This document shows positions 43,401 through 59,474 of a stretch of DNA of 64,000 bases, piece by piece. The notes under the pieces were generated by a model. The model ran no database searches. It worked only from the letters and a program-made list of their open reading frames with translations, and was not told the DNA's origin. The DNA is from Apostichopus japonicus. Lineage: Eukaryota > Echinodermata > Holothuroidea > Aspidochirotida > Stichopodidae. Location: NCBI RefSeq assembly GCF_037975245.1, contig NC_092580.1, positions 8,841,001-8,905,000 on the forward strand. The letters are read 5' to 3'. Position 1 is the first letter of the stretch, and each line of letters opens with the position of its first letter. The translations under genes were made by a program, and so were the position numbers.

Positions 43401-45765
43401 CGAATGTTCGACACAAATCAATCGAATGTTCGACACCGATCAATCGAATGTTCGACACCCATCAATCGAATCTTCGACACCGATCAATCGAATGTACGAC
43501 ACCGATCAATCGAATGTTCGACACACATCAATCGAATGTTCGACACCCATCGATCGAATGTTCGACACCGATCAATCGAATGTTCGACACCGATCAATCG
43601 AATGTTCGACACCCATCAATCGAATGTTCGACACCCATTAATCGAATGTTCGACACCGATCAATCGAATTTGCGACACCGATCAATCGAATGTTCGACAC
43701 CAATCGACCGAATGTGCGACAACCATCAATCGAATGTGCGACACCAATTAAACGAATGTTCGACACCGATTAAACGAATGTTCGACACCGATCAATCGAA
43801 TGTGCGACACCTATCAATCAAATGTGCGACACCGATCAATCGAATGTTCGACACCCATCAATCGAATGTTCGAAACCCATCAATCGAATGTTCGACACCG
43901 ATCAATCGAATGTTCGACACCCATCAATCGAATGTTCGACACCCATCAATCGAATGTTCGACACCGATCAATCGAATGTTCGACACCGATCAATCGAATG
44001 TTCGACACCGATCAATCGAATGTTCGACACCCATCAATCGAATGTTCGACACCCATCAATCGAATGTGTGACACCGATCAATCAAATGTTCGACACCGAT
44101 CGATCGAATGTTCGACACCGATCAATCGAATTTGCGGCACCGATCAATCAAATGTTTGGCACCGGTCAATCGAATGTTCGACACCGATCAATCGAATGTT
44201 CGACACCAATCGACCGAATGTGCGACAACCATCAATCGAATGTGCGACACCAATTAAACGAATGTTCGACACCGATTAAACGAATGTTCAACACCGATCA
44301 ATCGAATGTGCGACACCTATCAATCAAATGTGCGACACCGATCAATCGAATGTTCGACACCCATCAATCGAATGTTCGACACCCATCAATCGAATGTTCG
44401 ACACCGATCAATCGAATGTTCGACACCGATCAATCGAATGTTCGACACCCATCAATCGAATGTTCGACACCCATCAATCGAATGTTCGACACCGATCAAT
44501 CGAATGTTCGGCACCGATCAATCAAATGTGTGGCACCGATGAATCGAATGTTCGACGCCGATCAATCGAATGTTCGACACATATCAACCGAATGTGCGAC
44601 ACAGATCAATCGATGTGCTACACCGATTAAACGAATGTTCGACACCGATCAATCGAATGTTCAACACCCATCAATCGAATGTTTGACACCGATCAATCGA
44701 ATGTTCGACACCCATCAATCGAATGTCCGACAACCATCAACCGAATGTGCGAACTCGATCAATCGAATGTTCGACACCGATCAATCGAATATACGACACC
44801 GATCAATCGAATGTGCGACACCCATTAATCGAATGTCCGACAACCATTAATCGAATGTTCGACAACGATCAGCCGAATATGCGATTCCTGTCAATCGAAT
44901 GTTCGACAACCATCAATCGAATGTGCGACACAGATCAATCGAATGTGCGAGACCTATCAATCGAATGTGCGACACAGATCAATCGAATGTTCGACACCGA
45001 TCAATCGAATATACGACACCTATTAATCAAATGTGCGACATGGATCAATCCAATGTTCGACACCGATCGATCGAATGTACGACACCGATCAATCGAATTA
45101 GCGGCACCGATCAATCGAATGTTCGACACCCATCGATCGAATGTTCGACACCCATCGATCGAATGTTCGACACCGATCAATCGAATGTTCGACACCGATC
45201 AATCGAATGTTCGACACCCATCAATCGAATGTTCGACACCCATCAATCGAATGTTCGACACCGATCAATCGAATTTGCGGCACCGATCAATCGAATGTTC
45301 GACACCAATCGACCGAATGTGCAACAACCATCAATCGAATGTGCGACACCAATTAAACCAATGTTCGACACCGATTAAACGAATGTTCGACACCGATCAA
45401 TCGAATGTGCGACACCTATCAATCAAATGTGCGACACCGATCAATCGAATGTTCGACAACCATTAATCGAATGTTCGACACCCATCAATCGAATGTTCGA
45501 CACCGATCAATCGAATGTTCGACACCCATCAATCGAATGTTCGACATCCATCAATCGAATGTTCGACACCCATCAATCGAATGTTCGACACCCATCAATC
45601 GAATGTTCGACACCGATCAATCGAATGTTTGACACCATCAATCGAATGTTCGACACCGATCAATCGAATGTGCGACACCGATCAATCAAATGTTCGACAC
45701 CGATCAATCGAATGTTCGACACCCATCAATCGAATGTTCGACACCGATCAATCGAATGTGCGACA
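37405..45765 (+). repeat. 8.36-kb tandem duplication, copy 1
   Basis: From about 37,405 this segment matches the array 8,356 bp downstream, and its own length is 8,356 bp, so the two are direct neighbours. Between 37,405 and about 40,520 I found essentially one base of difference (ACACCG near 38,551 against ACAACG near 46,907). Further right the offset rises to 9,104 bp, because about 30 units near 48,904-49,564 have no partner here, and then to 13,856-13,878 bp through the nested duplication. Copy 1 lacks about 66 bp near 41,095 that later copies have. Confidence 0.82.
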
Positions 45766-48139
45766 CCAATCAATCGAATGTTCGACACCCATCGATCGAA
45801 TGTTCGACACCGATCAATCGAATGTTCGACACCCATCAATCGAATGTTCGACACCGATCAATCGAATTTGCGGCACCGATCAATCGAATGTTCGACACCA
45901 ATCGACCGAATGTGCGACAACCATCAATCGAATGTGCGACACCAATTAAACGAATGTTCGACACCGATTAAACGAATGTTCGACACCGATCAATCGAATG
46001 TGCGACACCTATCAATCAAATGTGCGACACCGATCAATCGAATGTTCGACACCCATCAATCGAATGTTCGACACCGATCAATCGAATGTTCGACACCCAT
46101 CAATCGAATGTTCGACACCCATCAATCGAATGTTCGACACCCATCAATCGAATGTTCGACACCGATCAATCGAATGTTCGACACCCATCAATCGAATGTT
46201 CGACACCCATCAATCGAATGTGCGACACCTATCAATCGAATGTGCGACACAGATCAATCGAATGTTCGACACCGATCAATCGAATATACGACACCTATCA
46301 ATCAAGTGTGCGACATGGATCAATCCAATGTTCGACACCGATCAATCGAATGTTCAACACCGATCAATCGAATTAGCGGCACCGATCAATCAAATGTGTG
46401 GCACCGATCAATCGAATGTTCGACACCCATCGATCGAATGTTCGACACCCATCGATCGAATGTTCGACACCGATCAATCGAATGTTCGACACCGATCAAT
46501 CGAATGTTTGACACCCATCAATCGAATGTTCGACACCGATCAATCGAATGTGCGACACCGATCAATCGAATGTTCGACACCCATCAATCGAATGTTCGAC
46601 ACCCATGAATCGAATGTTCGACACCGATCAATCGAATGTTCGACACCTATCAACCGAATGTGCGACACAGATCAATCGATGTGCTACACCGATTAAACGA
46701 ATGTTCGACACCGATCAATCGAATGTGCTGCACCGATTAAGCGAATGTTCGACACCGGTCAATCGAATATACGACACCGATCAATCAAATGTGCGACATG
46801 GATCAATCAAATCTTCGACACCGATCAATCGAATGTTCGACACCGATCAATCGAATGTGCGACAGAGATCAATCGAATGTCCGACAACCATCAACCTAAT
46901 ATACGACAACGATCAATCGAATGTGCGTCATGGATCAATCGAATGTTCGACACCTATCATCCAATGTTCGACACCGATCAATCGAATTTGCGGCACCGAT
47001 CAATCAAATGTGTGGCACAGATAAATCGAATGTTCGACACCGATCAATCGAATGTGCGAAACCCATCAATCGGATGTTCGACACCCTTCAATCGAATGTT
47101 CGACACCGATCAATCGAATGTTCGACACCAATCGACCGAATGTGCGACAACCATCAATCGAATGTGCGACACCGATTAAACGAATGTTCGACACCGATTA
47201 AACGAATGTTCGACACCGATCAATCGAATGTGCGACACCGATCAATCGAATGTTCGACACCCATCAATCAAATGTGCGACATGGATCAATCAAATGTTCG
47301 ACACCTATCAATCGAATGTTCGACACCGATCAATCGAATTTGCGGCACCGATCAATCGAATTTGCGGCACCGATCAATCAAATGTGTGGCACCGATCAAT
47401 CGAATGTTCGACACCGATCAATCGAATGTTCGACACCCATCAATCGAATGTTCGACACCGATCAATCGAATGTTCGACACCCATCAATCGAATGTTCGAC
47501 ACCGATCAATCGAATGTGCGACACAGATCAATCGAATGTCCGACAACCATCAACCGAATGTGCAACATCGATCAATCGAATGTTCGACACCGATCAATCG
47601 AATATACGACACCGATCAATCGAATGTGCGACACCCATTAATCGAATGTCCGACAACCATTAATCGAATGTTCGACAACGATCAGCCGAATATGCGATTC
47701 CTGTCAATCGAATGTTCGACAACCATCAATCGAATGTGCGACACAGATCAATCGAATGTGCGAGACCTATCAATCGAATGTGCGACACAGATCAATCGAA
47801 TGTTCGACACCGATCAATCGAATATACGACACCTATCAATCAAATGTGCGACATGGATCAATCCAATGTTCGACACCGATCAATCGAAGGTTCGACACCG
47901 ATCAATCGAATTAGCGGCACCGATCAATCAAATGTGTGGCACCGATCAATCGAATGTTCGACACCGATCAATCGAATGTTCGACACCGATCAATCGAATG
48001 TTCGACACCGATCAATCGAATGTTCGACACCGATCAATCGAATGTTCGACACCGATCAATCGAATGTTCGACACCCATCAATCGAATGTTCGACACCCAT
48101 CGATCGAATGTTCGACACCGATCAATCGAATGTTCGACA

Positions 48140-51100
48140 CCCGATCAATCGAATGTTCGACACCCATCCATCGAATGTTCGACACCCATTAATCGAATGT
48201 TCGACACCGATCAATCGAATTTGCGGCACCGATCAATCGAATGTTCGACACCAATCGACCGAATGTGCGACAACCATTAATCGAATGTGCGACACCAATT
48301 AAACGAATGTTCGACACCGATTAAACGAATGTTCGACACCGTTCAATCGAATGTGCGACACCGATCAATCGAATGTTCGACACCCATCAATCAAATGTGC
48401 GACATGGATCAATCAAATGTGCGACATGGATCAATCAAATGTTCGACACCTATCAATCGAATGTTCGACACCGATCAATCGAATTTGCGACACCGATCAA
48501 TCGAATTTGCGGCACCGATCAATCAAATGTGTGGCACCGATCAATCGAATGTTCGACACCGATCAATCGAATGTGCGACACAGATCAATCGAATGTCCGA
48601 CAACCATCAACCGAATGTGCAACATCGATCAATCGAATGTTCGACACCGATCAATCGAGTATACGACACCGATCAATCGAATGTGCGACACCCATTAATC
48701 GAATGTCCGACAACCATTAATCGAATGTTCGACAACGATCAGCCGAATATGCGATTCCTGTCAATCGAATGTTCGACAACCATCAATCGAATGTGCGACA
48801 CAGATCAATCGAATGTGCGAGACCTATCAATCGAATGTGCGACACAGATCAATCGAATGTTCGACACCGATCAATCGAATATACGACACCTATCAATCAA
48901 ATGTGCGACATGGATCAATCCAATGTTCGACACCGATCAATCGAATGTTCGACACCGATCAATCGAATTAGCGGCACCGATCAATCGAATGTTCGACACC
49001 CATCGATCGAATGTTCGACACCCATCGATCGAATGTTCGACACCGATCAATCGAATGTTCGACACCGATCAATCGAATGTTCGACACCCATCAATCGAAT
49101 GTTCGACACCCATCAATCGAATGTTCGACACCGATCAATCGAATTTGCGGCACCGATCAATCGAATGTCCGACAACCATCAACCGAATGTGCGACATCGA
49201 TCAATGGAATGTTCGACACCGATCAATCGAATATACGACACCGATCAATCGAATGTGCGACACCCATTAATCGAATGTCCGACAACCATTAATCGAATGT
49301 TCGACAACGATCAGCCGAATATGCGATTCCTGTAAATCGAATGTTCGACAACCATTAATCGAATGTGCGACACAGATCAATCGAATGTGCGACACCTATC
49401 AATCGAATGTGCGACACAGATCAATCGAATGTTCGACACCGATCAATCGAATATACGACACCGATCAATCAAATGTTCGACACCTATCAATCGAATGTTC
49501 GACACCGATCAATCGAATTTGCGGCACCGATCAATCGAATTTGCGGCACCGTTCAATCAAATGTGTGGCACCGATCAATCGAATGTTCGACACCGATCAA
49601 TCGAATGTTCGACACCGATCAATCGAATGTTCGACACCCATCAATCGAATCTTCGACACCGATCAATCGAATGTTCGACACCGATCAATCGAATGTTCGA
49701 CACCCATCAATCGAATGTTCGACACCCATCGATCGAATGTTCGACACCCATCAATCGAATGTTCGACACCGATCAATCGAATGTTCGACACCCATCAATC
49801 GAATGTTCGACACCCATTAATCGAATGTTCGACACCGATCAATCGAATTTGCGGCACCGATCAATCGAATGTTCGACACCCATCGACCGAATGTGCGACA
49901 CCCATCAATCGAATGTTCGACACAGATCAATCGAATGTCCGACAACCATCAATCGAATGTTCGACACCGATCAATCGAATGTTCGACACCCATCAATCGA
50001 ATGTTCGACACCGATCAATCGAATGTTCGACACCCATCAATCGAATGTTCGACACCCATCAATCGAATGTGCGACACCGATCAATCAAATGTTCGACACC
50101 GATCAATCGAATGTTCGACACCGATCAATCGAATTTGCGGCACCGATCAATCAAATGTTTGGCACCGGTCAATCGAATGTTCGACACCGATCAATCGAAT
50201 GTTCGACACCGATCGACCGAATGTGCGACAACCATCAATCGAATGTGCGACACCAATTAATCGAATGTTCGACACCGATTAAACGAATGTTCAACACCGA
50301 TCAATCGAATGTGCGACACCTATCAATCAAATGTGCGACACCGATCAATCGAATGTTCGACACCCATCAATCGAATGTTCGACACCCATGAATCGAATGT
50401 TCGACACCGATCAATCGAATGTTCGACACCGATCAATCGAATGTTCGACACCCATCAATCGAATGTTCGACACCCATCAATCGAATGTTCGACACCGATC
50501 AATCGAATGTTCGGCACCGATCAATCGAATGTGTGGCACCGATCAATCGAATGTTTGACGCCGATCAATCGAATGTTCGACTTCTATCAACCGAATGTGC
50601 GACACAGATCAATCGATGTGCTACACCGATTAAACGAATGTTCGACACCGATCAATCGAATGTGCTGCACCGATTAAGCGAATGTTCGACACCGGTCAAT
50701 CGAATGTACGACACCTATCAATCAAATGTGCGACATGGATCAATCAAATCTTCGACACCGATCAATCGAATGTTCGACACCGATCAATAGAATTTGCGGC
50801 ACCGATCAATCAAATGTGTGGCACCGATCAATCGAATGTTCGACACCGATCAATCGAATGTTCGACACCCATCAATCGAATGTTCGACACCCATTAATCG
50901 AATGTTCGACACCGATCAATCGAATGTTCGACACCGATCAATCGAATGTTCGACACCCATCAATCGAATGTTCGACACCCATTAATCGAATGTTCGACAC
51001 CGATCAATCGAATGTTCGACACCGATCAATCGAATGTTCGACACCCATCAATCGAATGTTCGACACCCATCAATCGAATGTTCGACACCCATCAATCGAA

Positions 51101-52913
51101 TGTTCGACACCCATCAATCGAATGTTCGACACCCATCAATCGAATGTGCGACACACATCAATCGATGTGCTACACCGATTAAACGAAAGTTCGACACCGG
51201 TAAAATCGAATGTGCGGTACCGATGAATCGAATATGCGACACCCATTAATCGAATGTTCGACACCGATCAATCGAATGTTCGACAACAATCAAACGAAAG
51301 TGCGACACCCATCAATCGAATGTGCGACACCCATTAATCGAATGTCCGACAACCATCAATCGAATGTTCGACAACGATCAGCCGAATATGCGACCCCTAT
51401 CAATCGAATGTTCGACAACCATCAATCGAATGTGCGACATGGATCAATCAAATGTTCGACACCTATCAATCGAATGTTCGACACCGATCAATCGAATTTG
51501 CGGCACCGATCAATCGAATTTGCGGCACCGATCAATCAAATGTGTGGCACCGATCAATCGAATGTTCGACACCAATCAATCGAATGTTCGACACCCATCA
51601 ATCGAATGTTCGACACCGATCAATCGAATATACGACACCGATCAATCGAATGTGCGACAACCATTAATCGAATGTCCGACAACCATTAATCGAATGTTCG
51701 ACAACGATCAGCCGAATATGCGATTCCTGTCAATCGAATGTTCGACAACCATCAATCGAATGTGCGACACCAATTAAACGAATGTTCGACACCGATTAAA
51801 CGAATGTTCGACACCGATCAATCAAATGTTCGACACCGATCAATCGAATGTTCGACACCCATCAATCGAATGTTCGACACCGATCAATCGAATGTGCGAC
51901 ACAGATCAATCGAATGTCCGACAACCATCAACCGAATGTGCGACATCGATCAATCGAATGTTCGACACCGATCAATCGAATGTTCGACACCGATCAATCG
52001 AATGTTCGACACCCATCAATCGAATGTTCGACACCGATCAATCGAATGTGCGACACAGATCAATCGAATGTCCGACAACAATCAACCGAATGTGCGACAT
52101 CGATCAATGGAATGTTCGACACCGATCAATCGAATATACGACACCGATCAATCGAATGTGCGACACCCATTAATCGAATGTCCGACAACCATTAATCGAA
52201 TGTTCGACAACGAACAGCCGAATATGCGATTCCTGTAAATCGAATGTTCGACAACCATTAATCGAATGTGCGACACAGATCAATCGAATGTGCGACACCT
52301 ATCAATCGAATGTGCGACACAGATCAATCGAATGTTCGACACCGATCAATCGAATATACGACACCTATCAATCAAATGTGCGATATGGATCAATCAAATG
52401 TTCGACACCTATCAATCGAATGTTCGACACCGATCAATCGAATTTGCGGCACCGATCAATCGAATTTGCGGCACCGATCAATCAAATGTGTGGCACCGAT
52501 CAATCGAATGTTCGACACAAATCAATCGAATGTTCGACACCGATCAATCGAATGTTCGACACCCATCAATCGAATCTTCGACACCGATCAATCGAATGTA
52601 CGACACCGATCAATCGAATGTTCGACACAAATCAATCGAATGTTCGACACACATCAATCGAATGTTCGACACCCATCGATCGAATGTTCGACACCGATCA
52701 ATCGAATGTTCGACACCGATCAATCGAATGTTCGACACCCATCAATCGAATGTTCGACACCCATTAATCGAATGTTCGACACCGATCAATCGAATTTGCG
52801 ACACCGATCAATCGAATGTTCGACACCAATCGACCGAATGTGCGACAACCATCAATCGAATGTGCGACACCAATTAAACGAATGTTCGACACCGATTAAA
52901 CGAATGTTCGACA
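48140..52913 (+). repeat. Nested tandem duplication, first copy (4,774 bp)
   Basis: This segment starts at a 23-bp unit reading GACACCCGATC and runs to the next such unit at about 52,914. It is 217 units long and has one unit (GCGACATGG, near 48,399-48,420) more than its sister. The junction near 52,901-52,916 lies inside about 15 bp shared by both flanks, as expected for unequal exchange. Confidence 0.85.
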
Positions 52914-55900
52914 CCCGATCAATCGAATGTTCGACACCCATCCATCGAATGTTCGACACCCATTAATCGAATGTTCGACACCGATCAATCGAATTTGCGG
53001 CACCGATCAATCGAATGTTCGACACCAATCGACCGAATGTGCGACAACCATTAATCGAATGTGCGACACCAATTAAACGAATGTTCGACACCGATTAAAC
53101 GAATGTTCGACACCGTTCAATCGAATGTGCGACACCGATCAATCGAATGTTCGACACCCATCAATCAAATGTGCGACATGGATCAATCAAATGTTCGACA
53201 CCTATCAATCGAATGTTCGACACCGATCAATCGAATTTGCGACACCGATCAATCGAATTTGCGGCACCGATCAATCAAATGTGTGGCACCGATCAATCGA
53301 ATGTTCGACACCGATCAATCGAATGTGCGACACAGATCAATCGAATGTCCGACAACCATCAACCGAATGTGCAACATCGATCAATCGAATGTTCGACACC
53401 GATCAATCGAGTATACGACACCGATCAATCGAATGTGCGACACCCATTAATCGAATGTCCGACAACCATTAATCGAATGTTCGACAACGATCAGCCGAAT
53501 ATGCGATTCCTGTCAATCGAATGTTCGACAACCATCAATCGAATGTGCGACACAGATCAATCGAATGTGCGAGACCTATCAATCGAATGTGCGACACAGA
53601 TCAATCGAATGTTCGACACCGATCAATCGAATATACGACACCTATCAATCAAATGTGCGACATGGATCAATCCAATGTTCGACACCGATCAATCGAATGT
53701 TCGACACCGATCAATCGAATTAGCGGCACCGATCAATCGAATGTTCGACACCCATCGATCGAATGTTCGACACCCATCGATCGAATGTTCGACACCGATC
53801 AATCGAATGTTCGACACCGATCAATCGAATGTTCGACACCCATCAATCGAATGTTCGACACCCATCAATCGAATGTTCGACACCGATCAATCGAATTTGC
53901 GGCACCGATCAATCGAATGTCCGACAACCATCAACCGAATGTGCGACATCGATCAATGGAATGTTCGACACCGATCAATCGAATATACGACACCGATCAA
54001 TCGAATGTGCGACACCCATTAATCGAATGTCCGACAACCATTAATCGAATGTTCGACAACGATCAGCCGAATATGCGATTCCTGTAAATCGAATGTTCGA
54101 CAACCATTAATCGAATGTGCGACACAGATCAATCGAATGTGCGACACCTATCAATCGAATGTGCGACACAGATCAATCGAATGTTCGACACCGATCAATC
54201 GAATATACGACACCGATCAATCAAATGTTCGACACCTATCAATCGAATGTTCGACACCGATCAATCGAATTTGCGGCACCGATCAATCGAATTTGCGGCA
54301 CCGTTCAATCAAATGTGTGGCACCGATCAATCGAATGTTCGACACCGATCAATCGAATGTTCGACACCGATCAATCGAATGTTCGACACCCATCAATCGA
54401 ATCTTCGACACCGATCAATCGAATGTTCGACACCGATCAATCGAATGTTCGACACCCATCAATCGAATGTTCGACACCCATCGATCGAATGTTCGACACC
54501 CATCAATCGAATGTTCGACACCGATCAATCGAATGTTCGACACCCATCAATCGAATGTTCGACACCCATTAATCGAATGTTCGACACCGATCAATCGAAT
54601 TTGCGGCACCGATCAATCGAATGTTCGACACCCATCGACCGAATGTGCGACACCCATCAATCGAATGTTCGACACAGATCAATCGAATGTCCGACAACCA
54701 TCAATCGAATGTTCGACACCGATCAATCGAATGTTCGACACCCATCAATCGAATGTTCGATACCGATCAATCGAATGTTCGACACCCATCAATCGAATGT
54801 TCGACACCCATCAATCGAATGTGCGACACCGATCAATCAAATGTTCGACACCGATCAATCGAATGTTCGACACCGATCAATCGAATTTGCGGCACCGATC
54901 AATCAAATGTTTGGCACCGGTCAATCGAATGTTCGACACCGATCAATCGAATGTTCGACACCGATCGACCGAATGTGCGACAACCATCAATCGAATGTGC
55001 GACACCAATTAATCGAATGTTCGACACCGATTAAACGAATGTTCAACACCGATCAATCGAATGTGCGACACCTATCAATCAAATGTGCGACACCGATCAA
55101 TCGAATGTTCGACACCCATCAATCGAATGTTCGACACCCATGAATCGAATGTTCGACACCGATCAATCGAATGTTCGACACCGATCAATCGAATGTTCGA
55201 CACCCATCAATCGAATGTTCGACACCCATCAATCGAATGTTCGACACCGATCAATCGAATGTTCGGCACCGATCAATCGAATGTGTGGCACCGATCAATC
55301 GAATGTTTGACGCCGATCAATCGAATGTTCGACTTCTATCAACCGAATGTGCGACACAGATCAATCGATGTGCTACACCGATTAAACGAATGTTCGACAC
55401 CGATCAATCGAATGTGCTGCACCGATTAAGCGAATGTTCGACACTGGTCAATCGAATGTACGACACCTATCAATCAAATGTGCGACATGGATCAATCAAA
55501 TCTTCGACACCGATCAATCGAATGTTCGACACCGATCAATAGAATTTGCGGCACCGATCAATCAAATGTGTGGCACCGATCAATCGAATGTTCGACACCG
55601 ATCAATCGAATGTTCGACACCCATCAATCGAATGTTCGACACCCATTAATCGAATGTTCGACACCGATCAATCGAATGTTCGACACCGATCAATCGAATG
55701 TTCGACACCCATCAATCGAATGTTCGACACCCATTAATCGAATGTTCGACACCGATCAATCGAATGTTCGACACCGATCAATCGAATGTTCGACACCCAT
55801 CAATCGAATGTTCGACACCCATCAATCGAATGTTCGACACCCATCAATCGAATGTTCGACACCCATCAATCGAATGTTCGACACCCATCAATCGAATGTG

Positions 55901-57665
55901 CGACACACATCAATCGATGTGCTACACCGATTAAACGAAAGTTCGACACCGGTAAAATCGAATGTGCGGTACCGATGAATCGAATATGCGACACCCATTA
56001 ATCGAATGTTCGACACCGATCAATCGAATGTTCGACAACAATCAAACGAAAGTGCGACACCCATCAATCGAATGTGCGACACCCATTAATCGAATGTCCG
56101 ACAACCATCAATCGAATGTTCGACAACGATCAGCCGAATATGCGACCCCTATCAATCGAATGTTCGACAACCATCAATCGAATGTGCGACATGGATCAAT
56201 CAAATGTTCGACACCTATCAATCGAATGTTCGACACCGATCAATCGAATTTGCGGCACCGATCAATCGAATTTGCGGCACCGATCAATCAAATGTGTGGC
56301 ACCGATCAATCGAATGTTCGACACCAATCAATCGAATGTTCGACACCCATCAATCGAATGTTCGACACCGATCAATCGAATATACGACACCGATCAATCG
56401 AATGTGCGACAACCATTAATCGAATGTCCGACAACCATTAATCGAATGTTCGACAACGATCAGCCGAATATGCGATTCCTGTCAATCGAATGTTCGACAA
56501 CCATCAATCGAATGTGCGACACCAATTAAACGAATGTTCGACACCGATTAAACGAATGTTCGACACCGATCAATCAAATGTTCGACACCGATCAATCGAA
56601 TGTTCGACACCCATCAATCGAATGTTCGACACCGATCAATCGAATGTGCGACACAGATCAATCGAATGTCCGACAACCATCAACCGAATGTGCGACATCG
56701 ATCAATCGAATGTTCGACACCGATCAATCGAATGTTCGACACCGATCAATCGAATGTTCGACACCCATCAATCGAATGTTCGACACCGATCAATCGAATG
56801 TGCGACACAGATCAATCGAATGTCCGACAACAATCAACCGAATGTGCGACATCGATCAATGGAATGTTCGACACCGATCAATCGAATATACGACACCGAT
56901 CAATCGAATGTGCGACACCCATTAATCGAATGTCCGACAACCATTAATCGAATGTTCGACAACGAACAGCCGAATATGCGATTCCTGTAAATCGAATGTT
57001 CGACAACCATTAATCGAATGTGCGACACAGATCAATCGAATGTGCGACACCTATCAATCGAATGTGCGACACAGATCAATCGAATGTTCGACACCGATCA
57101 ATCGAATATACGACACCTATCAATCAAATGTGCGATATGGATCAATCAAATGTTCGACACCTATCAATCGAATGTTCGACACCGATCAATCGAATTTGCG
57201 GCACCGATCAATCGAATTTGCGGCACCGATCAATCAAATGTGTGGCACCGATCAATCGAATGTTCGACACAAATCAATCGAATGTTCGACACCGATCAAT
57301 CGAATGTTCGACACCCATCAATCGAATCTTCGACACCGATCAATCGAATGTACGACACCGATCAATCGAATGTTCGACACAAATCAATCGAATGTTCGAC
57401 ACACATCAATCGAATGTTCGACACCCATCGATCGAATGTTCGACACCGATCAATCGAATGTTCGACACCGATCAATCGAATGTTCGACACCCATCAATCG
57501 AATGTTCGACACCCATTAATCGAATGTTCGACACCGATCAATCGAATTTGCGACACCGATCAATCGAATGTTCGACACCAATCGACCGAATGTGCGACAA
57601 CCATCAATCGAATGTGCGACACCAATTAAACGAATGTTCGACACCGATTAAACGAATGTTCGACA
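52914..57665 (+). repeat. Nested tandem duplication, second copy (4,752 bp)
   Basis: This copy matches the first at exactly 4,752 bp (216 units). I noticed only a handful of base differences, for example GATACCG near 54,770 and ACACTGG near 55,443. It then runs on into sequence matching 43,760-45,596. The near-identity makes it the youngest large rearrangement visible. Confidence 0.85.
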
Positions 57666-59474
57666 CCGATCAATCGAATGTGCGACACCTATCAATCAAA
57701 TGTGCGACACCGATCAATCGAATGTTCGACACCCATCAATCGAATGTTCGAAACCCATCAATCGAATGTTCGACACCGATCAATCGAATGTTCGACACCC
57801 ATCAATCGAATGTTCGACACCCATCAATCGAATGTTCGACACCGATCAATCGAATGTTCGACACCGATCAATCGAATGTTCGACACCGATCAATCGAATG
57901 TTCGACACCCATCAATCGAATGTTCGACACCCATCAATCGAATGTGCGACACCGATCAATCAAATGTTCGACACCGATCGATCGAATGTTCGACACCGAT
58001 CAATCGAATTTGCGGCACCGATCAATCAAATGTTTGGCACCGGTCGATCGAATGTTCGACACCGATCAATCGAATGTTCGACACCAATCGACCGAATGTG
58101 CGACAACCATCAATCGAATGTGCGACACCAATTAAACGAATGTTCGACACCGATTAAACGAATGTTCAACACCGATCAATCGAATGTGCGACACCTATCA
58201 ATCAAATGTGCGACACCGATCAATCGAATGTTCGACACCCATCAATCGAATGTTCGACACCCATCAATCGAATGTTCGACACCGATCAATCGAATGTTCG
58301 ACACCGATCAATCGAATGTTCGACACCCATCAATCGAATGTTCGACACCCATCAATCGAATGTTCGACACCGATCAATCGAATGTTCGGCACCGATCAAT
58401 CAAATGTGTGGCACCGATGAATCGAATGTTCGACGCCGATCAATCGAATGTTCGACACATATCAACCGAATGTGCGACACAGATCAATCGATGTGCTACA
58501 CCGATTAAACGAATGTTCGACACCGATCAATCGAATGTTCAACACCCATCAATCGAATGTTTGACACCGATCAATCGAATGTTCGACACCCATCAATCGA
58601 ATGTCCGACAACCATCAACCGAATGTGCGAACTCGATCAATCGAATGTTCGACACCGATCAATCGAATATACGACACCGATCAATCGAATGTGCGACACC
58701 CATTAATCGAATGTCCGACAACCATTAATCGAATGTTCGACAACGATCAGCCGAATATGCGATTCCTGTCAATCGAATGTTCGACAACCATCAATCGAAT
58801 GTGCGACACAGATCAATCGAATGTGCGAGACCTATCAATCGAATGTGCGACACAGATCAATCGAATGTTCGACACCGATCAATCGAATATACGACACCTA
58901 TGAATCAAATGTGCGACATGGATCAATCCAATGTTCGACACCGATCGATCGAATGTTCGACACCGATCAATCGAATTAGCGGCACCGATCAATCGAATGT
59001 TCGACACCCATCGATCGAATGTTCGACACCCATCGATCGAATGTTCGACACCGATCAATCGAATGTTCGACACCGATCAATCGAATGTTCGACACCCATC
59101 AATCGAATGTTCGACACCCATCAATCGAATGTTCGACACCGATCAATCGAATTTGCGGCACCGATCAATCGAATGTTCGACACCAATCGACCGAATGTGC
59201 AACAACCATCAATCGAATGTGCGACACCAATTAAACCAATGTTCGACACCGATTAAACGAATGTTCGACACCGATCAATCGAATGTGCGACACCTATCAA
59301 TCAAATGTGCGACACCGATCAATCGAATGTTCGACAACCATTAATCGAATGTTCGACACCCATCAATCGAATGTTCGACACCGATCAATCGAATGTTCGA
59401 CACCCATCAATCGAATGTTCGACATCCATCAATCGAATGTTCGACACCCATCAATCGAATGTTCGACACCCATC

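Larger units (their letters stand above)
45766..59474 (+). repeat. 8.36-kb tandem duplication, copy 2 (enlarged by a nested duplication)
   Basis: This repeats 37,405 to about 45,596 in the same order but is 13.7 kb long, because a segment of about 4.75 kb inside it occurs twice and about 660 bp near 48.9-49.6 kb is unique to this copy. The right end is set where 59,474 continues with CATCGATCG while copy 1 continues with CATCAATCG at about 45,596. Confidence 0.8.
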
